A stretch of 35,905 nt of DNA, from positions 1-35,905 of the forward strand of contig JBFGCA010000042.1 in the NCBI GenBank assembly GCA_041567315.1. Reading direction: 5' to 3'. How positions within the stretch are numbered: the first letter of the stretch is position 1; each line of letters starts with the position of its first letter. Of this stretch, positions 1 to 9,302 are shown in pieces. Position numbers and translations under genes: made by a program. The DNA is from JBFGCA01 sp041567315. Its GTDB lineage: Bacteria; Acidobacteriota; Thermoanaerobaculia; Multivoradales; JAHEKO01. The notes under the pieces are model-generated. The model was not told where the DNA came from and did no database searches. It saw only the letters and a list, made by a program, of their open reading frames with translations.

Positions 1-56
1 CCCCGTCCGCCCCGGCGGGCGGGGCGCTCGTGCGTCACCGGCGGTCGGCGCCGGGC

Positions 57-1058
57 TCAGCGGAGCGCGAGCTCCAGATGGTCCCACCCGTCCGGCGGCA
101 GCGGCCGCCGGCCGCCCGAGCCTTCCAGCTCGACGGCCGATCCGCCTCTCACCCGGCCGATCGCCCGGCAGCCGAACCCGTCCGGCGGCCGGGCACCGGC
201 GGGCAGGCAGAAGAGCAGGACGTAGTCTTCGCCACCCGCCACCGCGAGGTCGAGGGGATCCTGCGCCAGCGCGCTCGACAGCTCACGGTGGCGCGGCGCC
301 GTCGGCAGCGCCTCGGCCTCGACGACCGCCCCGACGCCACTCGCCCGGCACAGCCGGTGGAGATCGAGGGCCAGACCGTCCGAGACGTCGATCGCCGCCG
401 CCCGCCGCCGCCGCCCCAGGACGAGCCCGAGCTCGAGCTGCGGTCGCGGCGAGAGATGGCGGCGGACCGCCCTGCGCGCCGCCGGCCCCAGGCCGGGGGC
501 GAGTCCTGCAACGGCCTCGAGATCGACGCGCCGGCCGGTGAGCCGCGCCCCGGCCGCCAGCAGCAAGCGGCCGGCGGCCGACTCGCCGAGGGTGCCGCCG
601 ACCCACAGCCGGTCCCCGGGCCGGGCGTCGCCGCGCCGCAGCCAGCGGCCGCCGCCGGGCCGTTTGCCCATGACGGTGAGGCTGGCGACCAGCCGCGGCG
701 AGCGCGCCAGGTCGCCGCCGGCGAGGATCACTCCGTGGCGTCGGCAGGCGGCCAGCAGTCCGTCGAAGAGCCGCCGGGCCGAGAACTCCGGCGGCAGGGC
801 GAGGGCCAGGAAGGCGTAGGCCGGGCGCGCGCCGCTGGCGGCCAGATCGGAGAGGCCGACCGCCAACAGCCGGCGACCGACCACGGCCGGGTCGAGACCG
901 GGCGGGAAGTGCACGCCGGCCACCTGGTGGTCGACGCTCACCGCCCACCGCCGCGGGTCGGGGAGCAGCGCGGCGTCGTCCCCCAGCAGGTCCTCGCCCC
1001 GCCGCCGCAGCCGCCGGCGCAGCGCCGCCAGCAGGCGGTCCTCCGCGCCGAGGCTCAT
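57..1058 (-). CDS. thiL: Thiamine-monophosphate kinase
   Basis: ThiL phosphorylates thiamine monophosphate with ATP to give thiamine diphosphate, the last step of cofactor synthesis, in the cytosol. The 333-residue protein has the family length and its signatures: GDDAA near residue 26 (metal/ATP binding), the DVSDGL block in the second half, and GGEDY near residue 275. The central GGD at about 94 also fits the AIR-synthase-like fold. The ATG at 1058 lies about 30 bases after the nrdR stop with no clear Shine-Dalgarno sequence, so it is probably translated as part of the mglA-nrdR-thiL unit. The N-terminus is shorter than in many ThiL proteins (no FxLI start motif). Identification is firm; the exact start is less so. 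Confidence 0.93.
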   Translation of the reverse strand: MSLGAEDRLLAALRRRLRRRGEDLLGDDAALLPDPRRWAVSVDHQVAGVHFPPGLDPAVVGRRLLAVGLSDLAASGARPAYAFLALALPPEFSARRLFDGLLAACRRHGVILAGGDLARSPRLVASLTVMGKRPGGGRWLRRGDARPGDRLWVGGTLGESAAGRLLLAAGARLTGRRVDLEAVAGLAPGLGPAARRAVRRHLSPRPQLELGLVLGRRRRAAAIDVSDGLALDLHRLCRASGVGAVVEAEALPTAPRHRELSSALAQDPLDLAVAGGEDYVLLFCLPAGARPPDGFGCRAIGRVRGGSAVELEGSGGRRPLPPDGWDHLELALR

Positions 1059-1088
1059 CGGAGGCGAGAGACGGCCGGGCAGGATGGC

Positions 1089-1547
1089 TCAGGACCGCTG
1101 CCTGAGCAGGTTCCGGAGCTCCTCCATGAAGGCGTCGAGGTCTTCGAACTTGCGATACACCGACGCGAAGCGGACGTAGGCCACCTGGTCCAGCTCGCGC
1201 AGCCGCTCCATGACGTGGGCACCGATCTCCTGGCTGGTGATCTCGCGCTCCTCGCGCTCGTGCAGCAGCTGCTCGACCTCGTCGACGATCTCGTCGAGCT
1301 GCTTGGCCGGCACCGGGCGCTTTTCACATGCCTTGTGAATACCGATCAGCAGCTTCTTGCGATCGAACTCGACGCGGCTGCCGTCGCGCTTGACGACCAG
1401 GTAGGGGATCTCCTCGATCCGCTCGTAGGAGGTGAAGCGCCGGTTGCAGGCCAGGCATTCGCGGCGCCGCCGGATGGTGTGCGCGTTGCGGCTCTCACGG
1501 GAGTCGACCACCCGGTCTTCGGTCTCGCCGCAGTAGGGACATTTCAT
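1089..1547 (-). CDS. nrdR: Transcriptional repressor NrdR
   Basis: NrdR represses ribonucleotide reductase genes by binding NrdR boxes, sensing ATP/dATP through its ATP-cone. Residues 1-34 form the zinc ribbon with CPYC and CLAC cysteine pairs. The basic segment RRRRECL and then the ATP-cone (about residues 49-139, VVKRDGSRVEFDRKKL) follow. The length of 152 residues is typical. The ATG at 1547 is preceded by a GAGGAG ribosome binding site (about 1553-1559) and sits one base after the stop of the upstream MglA-like gene, so the two are very likely co-translated. No ribonucleotide reductase gene is in the window, so its targets lie elsewhere. Confidence 0.96.
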   Translation of the reverse strand: MKCPYCGETEDRVVDSRESRNAHTIRRRRECLACNRRFTSYERIEEIPYLVVKRDGSRVEFDRKKLLIGIHKACEKRPVPAKQLDEIVDEVEQLLHEREEREITSQEIGAHVMERLRELDQVAYVRFASVYRKFEDLDAFMEELRNLLRQRS

Positions 1548-1548
1548 G

Positions 1549-2457
1549 CTACTCCTCGGAGCGCAGCTGGATGCGTAGCTGGAGCAGCTCCTCCTGAGGG
1601 GTCGGCGGCGGTTCGAGCTCCACGCGGACGTTGCGCACCTCGTGGACGATCTGTTGATCGCCGTCCTCGACCCTCAGGTTGACGAACAGCCGGCGGGCAC
1701 GCTCGAAGTCCGCCCGCCTGAGATTGAGCAGCAGACTGCGCCGCGGCGACCGGCCGCCGTTGTCGGAGGTCGTCGCCACCGCCGGGCTGGCCGCCGGGGG
1801 CGCGGGCGCCGCCGCCGGTGCCGTCGCGGCGGCCACCGCCGGTTGGCGGCCGGCGCGCGAGATGCCGTCTTCGAGCTGCTTCTTGAGTGCCAGCAGCGTC
1901 TGGCGGGAGATCGCCCGCAGGGTCTCGAACACCCCGCGGCCATCGATCGCCGAGGCCTCGATGGCCGGCGCTCCCGAGCGGTTGAGCCGGCTTTCCATCT
2001 CGTCGACCGGAGTGATGTCGGCGAGGTCGCGCTTGTTGTATTGGAAGACCAGCGGGATCGAGCCGATGAGGATCCCCAGCTCGGCGAGGTTGGCCTCCAG
2101 ATTGGACAGCGACTCGCGGTTGGCCGGCGCCATGGCGCGCTGCGAATCGGCCACGAACACCACCCCGTCGACCCCCTTGAGCACCAGCTTGCGGGTGGTG
2201 TTGTAGAACACCTGGCCGGGCACCGTGTAGAGCTGGATGCGGGTGTTGAAGCCCGCGATGGTGCCGACCTCGAGGGGCAGCAGGTCGAAGAACAGGGTGC
2301 GGTCGGTCTGGGTCTCGAGCGAGACCATCTCGCCGCGCGAGCGCTTGGTGGTGTGGTCGTAGATGTACTGCAGGTTGGTGGTCTTCCCGCACAGGCCGGG
2401 GCCGTAGTAGACGACCTTGACGGTCATCTGCATGGTGCTGTAGTTGAAGGACGCCAC
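1549..2457 (-). CDS. MglA-family small GTPase with C-terminal extension
   Basis: This is a Ras-like GTPase of the MglA/gliding-polarity family. MglA proteins set the leading cell pole for type IV pili and motility complexes. The N-terminus (ASFNYST) and the body (VVYYGPGLCGKTTNLQYI) follow MglA closely. The P-loop is at residues 19-26, TVPGQ at 78-82 takes the place of the usual DxxG, and the NKRD base-specificity motif is at 141-144. I chose the GTG at 2457 because it matches the family N-terminus and follows GGGAGG by 10 bases; an ATG at 2496 in the same frame would add 13 unrelated residues. MglA is normally about 195 residues. This one is 302: an Ala/Pro-rich linker (about 205-235) leads to a charged C-terminal region of about 65 residues that I do not recognise. 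No MglB/Roadblock partner is next to it; pilT lies 7 kb away. Confidence 0.88.
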   Translation of the reverse strand: MASFNYSTMQMTVKVVYYGPGLCGKTTNLQYIYDHTTKRSRGEMVSLETQTDRTLFFDLLPLEVGTIAGFNTRIQLYTVPGQVFYNTTRKLVLKGVDGVVFVADSQRAMAPANRESLSNLEANLAELGILIGSIPLVFQYNKRDLADITPVDEMESRLNRSGAPAIEASAIDGRGVFETLRAISRQTLLALKKQLEDGISRAGRQPAVAAATAPAAAPAPPAASPAVATTSDNGGRSPRRSLLLNLRRADFERARRLFVNLRVEDGDQQIVHEVRNVRVELEPPPTPQEELLQLRIQLRSEE

Positions 2458-2486
2458 TGGCCTGCAGCCTCCCGCAGAGGTCCCGG

Positions 2487-2492
2487 ATACTA
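2487..2492 (-). promoter_or_regulatory. Candidate -10 box for the mglA-nrdR-thiL unit
   Basis: On the minus strand TAGTAT stands about 30 bases before the GTG start of the MglA-like gene, in a locally AT-rich spot of a G+C-rich spacer. This would give a leader of about 20 bases that still contains the GGGAGG ribosome binding site. No convincing -35 box is seen upstream. The call is inferred from position and composition only. Confidence 0.35.
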
Positions 2493-2572
2493 CCACCGCG
2501 GGCTCCCGGCGGCCGTTTTCCAGGGGGCGAGGGAGCGTTCGCCGGGGCCCCGCGGCGGCCCTGGCCCTGGGT

Positions 2573-2578
2573 TACAAT
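2573..2578 (+). promoter_or_regulatory. Candidate -10 box upstream of hrcA
   Basis: TACAAT lies in the divergent mglA/hrcA spacer about 100 bases before the hrcA ATG, within a short AT-rich island (GTTACAATAG). The expected -35 region is plain G+C-rich sequence with no TTGACA-like hexamer. I read 2458-2677 on both strands for the CIRCE operator (TTAGCACTC, nine bases, GAGTGCTAA) and found none. Confidence 0.4.
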
Positions 2579-2677
2579 AGCCGTCGCCAGCGGCGGGCGA
2601 CCCGGCGCCGGGACCCTCCGCACGGGTCAGGCTTACGTAGCGCTCAGCCGCCACCCCAGACAGGATCCGCCATAGCG

Positions 2678-3736
2678 ATGAGCCGTCCTCCCAGCGAGCG
2701 AACTCTCGAGGCCAGGGATCGCGAGATCCTCAAGGACGTGATCCGCACCTTCATCCTGACCAGCGAGCCGGTCAGCTCGCGGTCGGTGGCCAAGCAGGGG
2801 CGGCTCGGCCTGTCGGCGGCCAGCATCCGCAACGTCATGGCCGACCTCGAGGACCTGGGCTACCTGGCGCAGCCGCACACCTCGGCCGGGCGGGTGCCGA
2901 CGGCCGCCGGCTACCACCTCTACGTCGACTCGCTGATGTCGACCCGGCTGGTGCCGGCGCGCGAGCGCCGCTACATCAAGGAGAACCTGGGCGAGTCGCC
3001 GGCGGCCGAGGACCTGATGAGCTCGGCCACCCACCTGCTGACCGAGCTGTCCCATCAGATCGGGTTCGTCCTCACCCCTTCGGTCGGCGACACGGTTCTC
3101 AAGACCGTCCACTTCCTGCCGCTGACCGGCAACCGGGTGCTGTGCGTGGTGGTTTCGGCGAGCGGTTTCGTCGACAACCGGGTGATCGAGACCCGGCGGC
3201 CGCTGGGTCGCGAGGAGCTGCTCGAGATCTCCAACTACCTGACCGACTCCTTCGCCGGGCTGACCCTGCGCCAGATCCGCGACGAGCTGCTGCGGCTGAT
3301 GGCCGAGGAGCGGGCCCAGATGGACCTGCTGCTGGCCAACGCCATCTCGCTGGCCCAGCAGGCGCTGGGCACCGAGGAGGCGCCCGAGCTGCTTCTCGAG
3401 GGCACCGAGCTGCTGCTCTCGCAGCCCGAGCTGTCCGACGTCGAGAGGGTGCGCAAGCTGCTGGGCACCTTCGCCGACAAGGCGCGCGTGGTGCGTTTTC
3501 TCACCCAGTTGATCGACGGCCCGGGGGTGCGGGTGATCATCGGCGAGGAGAGCGACCTGACCTCGGACCTCGACTTCTCGCTGGTCGCCACCACCTACGG
3601 GCGCGGCGACCGGCCGCTCGGCAGCCTCGGCATCTTCGGACCGTCGCGCATGGACTATCAGAAGGTGGTGCCGCTGGTGAGCTATCTGGGCGAAAAGCTG
3701 GGCCAGGCCCTCGACCAGGCCCCGGACCGGGAATGA
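2678..3736 (+). CDS. hrcA: Heat-inducible transcription repressor HrcA
   Basis: HrcA represses chaperone operons by binding CIRCE operators, with GroEL helping it fold into the active form. The 352-residue protein has the N-terminal winged helix (about residues 10-80) with the family block TSAGRVPTAAGYHLYVD near 68-84, followed by the GAF-like and inserted dimerisation domains and a C-terminal segment ending in DYQKVVPLVSYLG, typical of HrcA. The ATG at 2678 was chosen because residues before it in the open frame have no HrcA similarity. It heads the cluster with grpE, dnaK and dnaJ; grpE starts 7 bases after its stop. The missing CIRCE leaves its operator in this genome unclear. Confidence 0.96.
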   Translation: MSRPPSERTLEARDREILKDVIRTFILTSEPVSSRSVAKQGRLGLSAASIRNVMADLEDLGYLAQPHTSAGRVPTAAGYHLYVDSLMSTRLVPARERRYIKENLGESPAAEDLMSSATHLLTELSHQIGFVLTPSVGDTVLKTVHFLPLTGNRVLCVVVSASGFVDNRVIETRRPLGREELLEISNYLTDSFAGLTLRQIRDELLRLMAEERAQMDLLLANAISLAQQALGTEEAPELLLEGTELLLSQPELSDVERVRKLLGTFADKARVVRFLTQLIDGPGVRVIIGEESDLTSDLDFSLVATTYGRGDRPLGSLGIFGPSRMDYQKVVPLVSYLGEKLGQALDQAPDRE

Positions 3737-3743
3737 GCGGTCG

Positions 3744-4442
3744 ATGAGCGACGAAAAGCGGGGACGGGGCCGCGGCGTGGCCGAATCGGATGAGATCGAG
3801 CTCGACGCCGAGGCCGCCGACGACATCGAGGCGGCGATGCGCGAGGCCCTGGAGGCGGTCGAGCGCGCCGACGGCGGCAACGGGCCGACCGGCGGCGGCG
3901 AGGAGGCGGTGGCGGCCCCCGAGCCGGGTGCGGCCGACGAGGCCGACGACCAGCAGATCGCGCACCTGCTGCAGGAGATCCAGGAGCTGCGGGACCGCTC
4001 GGTCCGCACCTTCGCCGACTTCGAGAACTACCGCAAGCGGGTGGAGCGCGAGCGGCGGGACGAGCGGCGCTACGCCGCCTTCGAGGTGGTCCGCGAGTTC
4101 CTGCCGGTGGTCGACAACCTGGAGCGGGCGCTGGCCTCCGAGGGGCCGGCCGAGGAGCTCAAGCGCGGCGTCGAGCTGATCCGCCGCCAGCTCGAGGACC
4201 TGTTGCGCGGCTTCGGCGTCCGGCGGGTGCCGGCGGCGGGCGAGCGTTTCGACCCCAGCACCCACGAGGCGGTTTCCCGTCTCGAGGACCCCAGCGTCGA
4301 GGCGCCGACGGTCCGCGAGGAGCTGCTGGCCGGGTACACCATGCACGACCGCCTGCTGCGTCCGGCGACGGTGAGGGTGGCCATGCCGCCGGAGGCCGGC
4401 CGGGACGCCGAGCCGGCGGAGGCCGAGCCGCGTCCGGAGTGA
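3744..4442 (+). CDS. grpE: Nucleotide exchange factor GrpE
   Basis: GrpE is the thermosensing nucleotide exchange factor for DnaK; it drives ADP release as a dimer. The 232-residue protein begins with an acidic, low-complexity tail (about 1-70). A long helix or coiled coil (about 72-125) follows, with the family block FENYRKRVERER and VREFLPVVDNLERAL, then the beta-rich C-terminal head (GFGVRRVPAAGERFDPSTHEAV). It starts 7 bases after hrcA and is followed 43 bases later by dnaK. The acidic N-terminal tail is longer than average and is probably disordered. Confidence 0.96.
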   Translation: MSDEKRGRGRGVAESDEIELDAEAADDIEAAMREALEAVERADGGNGPTGGGEEAVAAPEPGAADEADDQQIAHLLQEIQELRDRSVRTFADFENYRKRVERERRDERRYAAFEVVREFLPVVDNLERALASEGPAEELKRGVELIRRQLEDLLRGFGVRRVPAAGERFDPSTHEAVSRLEDPSVEAPTVREELLAGYTMHDRLLRPATVRVAMPPEAGRDAEPAEAEPRPE

Positions 4443-4485
4443 GCGCGGCCGAGGGGGCCGGGGTGTTCAACAGCCCGGCGGTGCG

Positions 4486-6315
<1,830 letters not shown>

Positions 6316-6317
6316 AC

Positions 6318-7442
6318 ATGGCCGCGAAGCGGGACTACTACGAGGTCCTGGGGGTCCCTCGCACGGCCTCCGCCAAGGAGATCAAGTCGGCCTACCGCAA
6401 GCTGGCGGTCAACCATCACCCCGACCGCAACCCCGACGACAAGCAGGCCGAGGAGCGGTTCAAGGAGGCGGCCGAGGCCTACGCGGTGCTCTCCGACCCC
6501 GACAAGCGGTCGCGCTACGACCGCTTTGGCCACCAGGGAGTGGGGGCCGGCGGCTTCCGCGGCTTCGACGCCGACACCTTCGGCGACTTCGCCGACATCC
6601 TGGGCGACTTCTTCGGCTTCGGCTTTGGCGACGTCTTCGGCGGCCGGCGCCGGCCGGGCGGCGGCCGGCCCGGCGCCGACCTCAGGTACCGGCTGGGCCT
6701 GACCCTGGAGGAGGCGGCTTTTGGCGTCGCCAAGGACCTGGAGATCCCGCGCCTCGAATCCTGCGAGTCCTGCTCCGGCTCGGGCAGCGCCGGCGGCGGG
6801 CCGCCGGCGAGCTGCTCGGCCTGCGGCGGTCACGGCCAGATCCGCTTCAGCCAGGGCTTTTTCACCGTTGCCCGCACCTGCCCGCAGTGCCACGGCGAGG
6901 GCCGGGTGATCACCGACCCGTGCGAGACCTGCGCCGGCAGCGGCCGGGTCGAGCGCAAGCGCTCGCTCGAGGTACGCATCCCGCCGGGCGTCGACACCGG
7001 CACCCGGCTGCGCCTGGCCGGTGAAGGGGAGCACGGCCAGCGCGGCGGACCGGTCGGTGACCTCTACGTCGACATCCTCGTCGAGCCCCACCGCGAGTTC
7101 GCGCGCCAGGGCGAGAACGTCCTGAGCGAGGTCGAGATCACCTACCCGCAGGCGGTGCTGGGGGCCTCGCTCGAGGTCCGGACCCTCCACGGCGAGGCCG
7201 CCCTGGAGGTGCCGGCCGGCACCCCCCACGGCCGCGAGTTCCGGCTGCGGGGCAAGGGGGTGGAGCGCCTGGACGGCCGTGGCCGGGGCGACCACGTGGT
7301 CCGCGTCCTGGTCGCCGTGCCCCATCCGCGCCAGCTCAGCGACGAGCACCTGGATCTGGTCCGGCAGCTGGCCGAGATCGAGGGCAGCGAGGTCCGCGGC
7401 GAGCGGCGGGTGCTCGACCGGGTGCGCGACCTGTTCGGCTAG
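6318..7442 (+). CDS. dnaJ: Chaperone protein DnaJ (Hsp40)
   Basis: DnaJ delivers clients to DnaK and stimulates its ATPase. The 374-residue protein is a full type I DnaJ: J domain 1-70 with HPD at 34-36, a Gly/Phe-rich stretch at about 75-120, four CxxCxGxG zinc-binding repeats between about 149 and 209 (CESCSGSG, CSACGGHG, CPQCHGEG, CETCAGSG), then the two C-terminal beta-sandwich domains. The ATG at 6318 is only 2 bases from the dnaK stop, pointing to translational coupling. All zinc ligands and the HPD are intact, so I expect a working protein. Confidence 0.97.
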   Translation: MAAKRDYYEVLGVPRTASAKEIKSAYRKLAVNHHPDRNPDDKQAEERFKEAAEAYAVLSDPDKRSRYDRFGHQGVGAGGFRGFDADTFGDFADILGDFFGFGFGDVFGGRRRPGGGRPGADLRYRLGLTLEEAAFGVAKDLEIPRLESCESCSGSGSAGGGPPASCSACGGHGQIRFSQGFFTVARTCPQCHGEGRVITDPCETCAGSGRVERKRSLEVRIPPGVDTGTRLRLAGEGEHGQRGGPVGDLYVDILVEPHREFARQGENVLSEVEITYPQAVLGASLEVRTLHGEAALEVPAGTPHGREFRLRGKGVERLDGRGRGDHVVRVLVAVPHPRQLSDEHLDLVRQLAEIEGSEVRGERRVLDRVRDLFG

Positions 7443-7469
7443 CGGGATCGCTCGGGCCACCAGCTCACC

Positions 7470-8498
7470 ATGGGCGCCGCCGGCCATCACTACTGCCTGC
7501 GCCTGAGCGTTCCCGAAGCCGCCGAGGACGCCCTGGTGGCCGAGCTGTGGGCCTGGGGCACGACCGGCGTCGAGCTGCAACCGGTGGCCGGCGGTGGCCT
7601 CGAGGCCGCCGCCTACTTCCGGCGTCCGCCGCCCGGCGATTGGCGCTACCGACTGCGGGAGGTGGTGGGCGCCGCGGCCGCTGCGGCGGTGGTCTCCCGG
7701 CAGCCCGACCGCGACTGGATGGCGGCCTACCGGCGGTCGGCGCGGCCGCTCGCCGTCGGGCGCAGACTGCTGGTCGATCCAGGTGAGCCGGAGCCGGGTG
7801 AGCCGGAGCCAGGTGAGCCGAGGGCCTGCGAGTCGGGGCGGCGCGAGGCAACGGGGGTCCAGGCCGCGGCGAGCGCCGACGCTGACGGCGCCACGCGGCT
7901 CCGGGCGGCCGGGTTCGAGGACGCCCGGGTCGAGGTCGATGGGCTCGAGGAGGAGGCGCGGCGCCAGGGCCGGCGCTTGCTGCGGCTGCCGGCGCGGACC
8001 GCGTTTGGCACCGGGAGCCACGAGTCCACGCGGCTGACCATCGAGCTGCTGGACGAACTGGTCGACGAGCTGGGGCTGGTCGGGAAGCGAGTACTGGACG
8101 TAGGCACCGGCAGCGGCATCCTGGCCTTCGCGGCCCTCCTGGCTGGCGCGGGGAGGGTACTGGGGATCGACGTCGATCCTGCCGCCGTCCTGACCGCGGG
8201 CCAGAACCGGCGCCTCAACCGGCTGTGGCCGAACCTGGCCGCCGGCTCGCTGGCCGCGCTCCGACCGCTTCCGGTCTTCGACCTGGCCCTGGTCAACGTT
8301 CGCCCGGTCGAGCTGGGGGACGACCTAACCGGACTCCGCTTCATGCTGCGGCCGCGGGGCATCGCGATCTTCTCGGGCCTGCTCGGTGCCGAGCGCGAGA
8401 GCGGGGCCCGCCGCCTGGAGCGCCACGGTTTCCACTGCCGGCGCTGGCGCGAGGCCGGCGAGTGGGCGGCCGTTCTTGCCGTCGTGGAGGCGGCGTGA
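7470..8498 (+). CDS. prmA: Ribosomal protein L11 methyltransferase
   Basis: PrmA transfers methyl groups from S-adenosylmethionine to ribosomal protein L11. The protein has 342 residues, with an N-terminal substrate-recognition domain followed by the Rossmann-type methyltransferase. The family block FGTGSHEST is near residue 180, the SAM motif DVGTGSGIL near 210 and GIDVDP near 230. Odd points: the usual NILA catalytic-loop motif is NVRP here (about 276), and a low-complexity insertion rich in Glu, Pro and Gly (about 105-125), coded by a 15-base tandem repeat, separates the two domains. Its place between dnaJ and rsmE matches the conserved order of this operon in other phyla. Confidence 0.88.
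   Translation: MGAAGHHYCLRLSVPEAAEDALVAELWAWGTTGVELQPVAGGGLEAAAYFRRPPPGDWRYRLREVVGAAAAAAVVSRQPDRDWMAAYRRSARPLAVGRRLLVDPGEPEPGEPEPGEPRACESGRREATGVQAAASADADGATRLRAAGFEDARVEVDGLEEEARRQGRRLLRLPARTAFGTGSHESTRLTIELLDELVDELGLVGKRVLDVGTGSGILAFAALLAGAGRVLGIDVDPAAVLTAGQNRRLNRLWPNLAAGSLAALRPLPVFDLALVNVRPVELGDDLTGLRFMLRPRGIAIFSGLLGAERESGARRLERHGFHCRRWREAGEWAAVLAVVEAA
7781..7825 (+). repeat. 15-bp tandem repeat inside prmA
   Basis: A 15-base unit resembling AGGTGAGCCGGAGCC is present in nearly three copies (7781-7795, 7796-7810, 7811-7825, the last degenerate). It keeps the reading frame and codes for repeated GEPEP units in the linker between the two PrmA domains. It looks like a recent in-frame slippage expansion in a tolerant linker. 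Confidence 0.8.
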
Positions 8499-9202
8499 TC
8501 ACCGTGCTGGTGCCGCCGCCGCTGACGCCCGGCGGCGAGAAGCGCCTCGACGGCGCCCCGTACCGTCACCTGTTCCGGGCCCGCCGGCTGGCCACCGGCG
8601 AGCGCCTGCGGCTGGTCGACGGCGAGGGCACGGCGCACTGGGGGCTGGTGGAGCAGGTGACGGCCCGGCAGGCCGTGCTGCGGATCGCCGAGCCGGCCCC
8701 CAGCGGCGAGCCGGCGGCGCGGGTCGAGCTGCTGGTGGCGCCGCCGCGCGCGCCGCGCGCCGCCTGGCTGGTCGAGAAGGCCACCGAGCTGGGCGTCGCC
8801 GCGGTCCGCTTCGTCGCCACCGGGCGTGCCCCCCGCCGCTACGGGAGCGCCACCCTGTCGCGCCTCCGGCGCATCGCCGCCGCGGCGGTCGAGCAGTGCC
8901 ACCGGGCCCGCACCCCCGCCGTTACCGGCGTCCACCCGTGGGCCGAGCTTGAGAGCCTGCTGGCGCCGCTTCCCGCCCGCTGGCTCCTGGACACCGGCGC
9001 GGCCGCCCCGCCACCCCGGCTGGCCCCGGGCGCGACCGCCGTCCTGGTCGGTCCCGAGGGCGGCTGGACCGGCGCCGAGCGCCGCCGGCTCGCGGCCCTC
9101 GACTGCCGCCCCGCGGGCCTCGGCGAGCGCACCCTGCGCGTCGAGACCGCCGCCCTCGCCGCCGCCACCCTCCTGCTCAGCGCCGGTGACCCCTTCCGTT
9201 GA
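8495..9202 (+). CDS. rsmE: 16S rRNA (uracil1498-N3)-methyltransferase
   Basis: RsmE methylates U1498 of 16S rRNA at N3 with S-adenosylmethionine. The 235-residue protein is a SPOUT-class enzyme: a PUA-like N-terminal part (HLFRARRLATGERLRLVDG) is followed by the trefoil-knot domain with KATELGV (about residue 94), AAAAVEQCHRA, VGPEGGW (about 186) and LGERTLRVETA. The GTG at 8495 overlaps the prmA stop (GTGA), the usual arrangement for coupled translation. It is the last gene of the hrcA cluster here; its stop codon lies within the -35 box of the next promoter. Confidence 0.93.
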   Translation: MITVLVPPPLTPGGEKRLDGAPYRHLFRARRLATGERLRLVDGEGTAHWGLVEQVTARQAVLRIAEPAPSGEPAARVELLVAPPRAPRAAWLVEKATELGVAAVRFVATGRAPRRYGSATLSRLRRIAAAAVEQCHRARTPAVTGVHPWAELESLLAPLPARWLLDTGAAAPPPRLAPGATAVLVGPEGGWTGAERRRLAALDCRPAGLGERTLRVETAALAAATLLLSAGDPFR

Positions 9203-9227
9203 CACCCCCGGGGCCGGCGGCTAGGCT
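9199..9227 (+). promoter_or_regulatory. Sigma-70-type promoter for pilT
   Basis: A perfect -35 hexamer TTGACA (9199-9204) is followed after exactly 17 bases by TAGGCT (9222-9227) as the -10. The TGA of rsmE (9200-9202) is part of the -35 box. Transcription would start near 9234, leaving a leader of about 70 bases before the pilT ATG. This is the clearest promoter in the window. Confidence 0.75.
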
Positions 9228-9302
9228 GGACCGAGTTTCACCGCCGGGTTTGCGCCGCTCCTCCGCGCCGCCTCGACACGCGTTCCAGACCGGAGAGAAG
9301 CC

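Noticed and set aside
36..38. GTG at 38-36 on the minus strand as the start of the gene after thiL
   Set aside because: Only 12 codons remain before the window edge and there is no ribosome binding site; it cannot be supported.
30..1682. A 550-codon plus-strand open frame over thiL and nrdR
   Set aside because: It is antisense to two clear genes, has no recognisable domains and shows the Arg/Pro/Ala-rich composition typical of shadow frames in G+C-rich DNA.
2620..2645. Weak inverted repeat near GGCTTACGTAGCGCTCAGCC as a CIRCE remnant
   Set aside because: Only four outer pairs match; spacing and sequence do not fit CIRCE.
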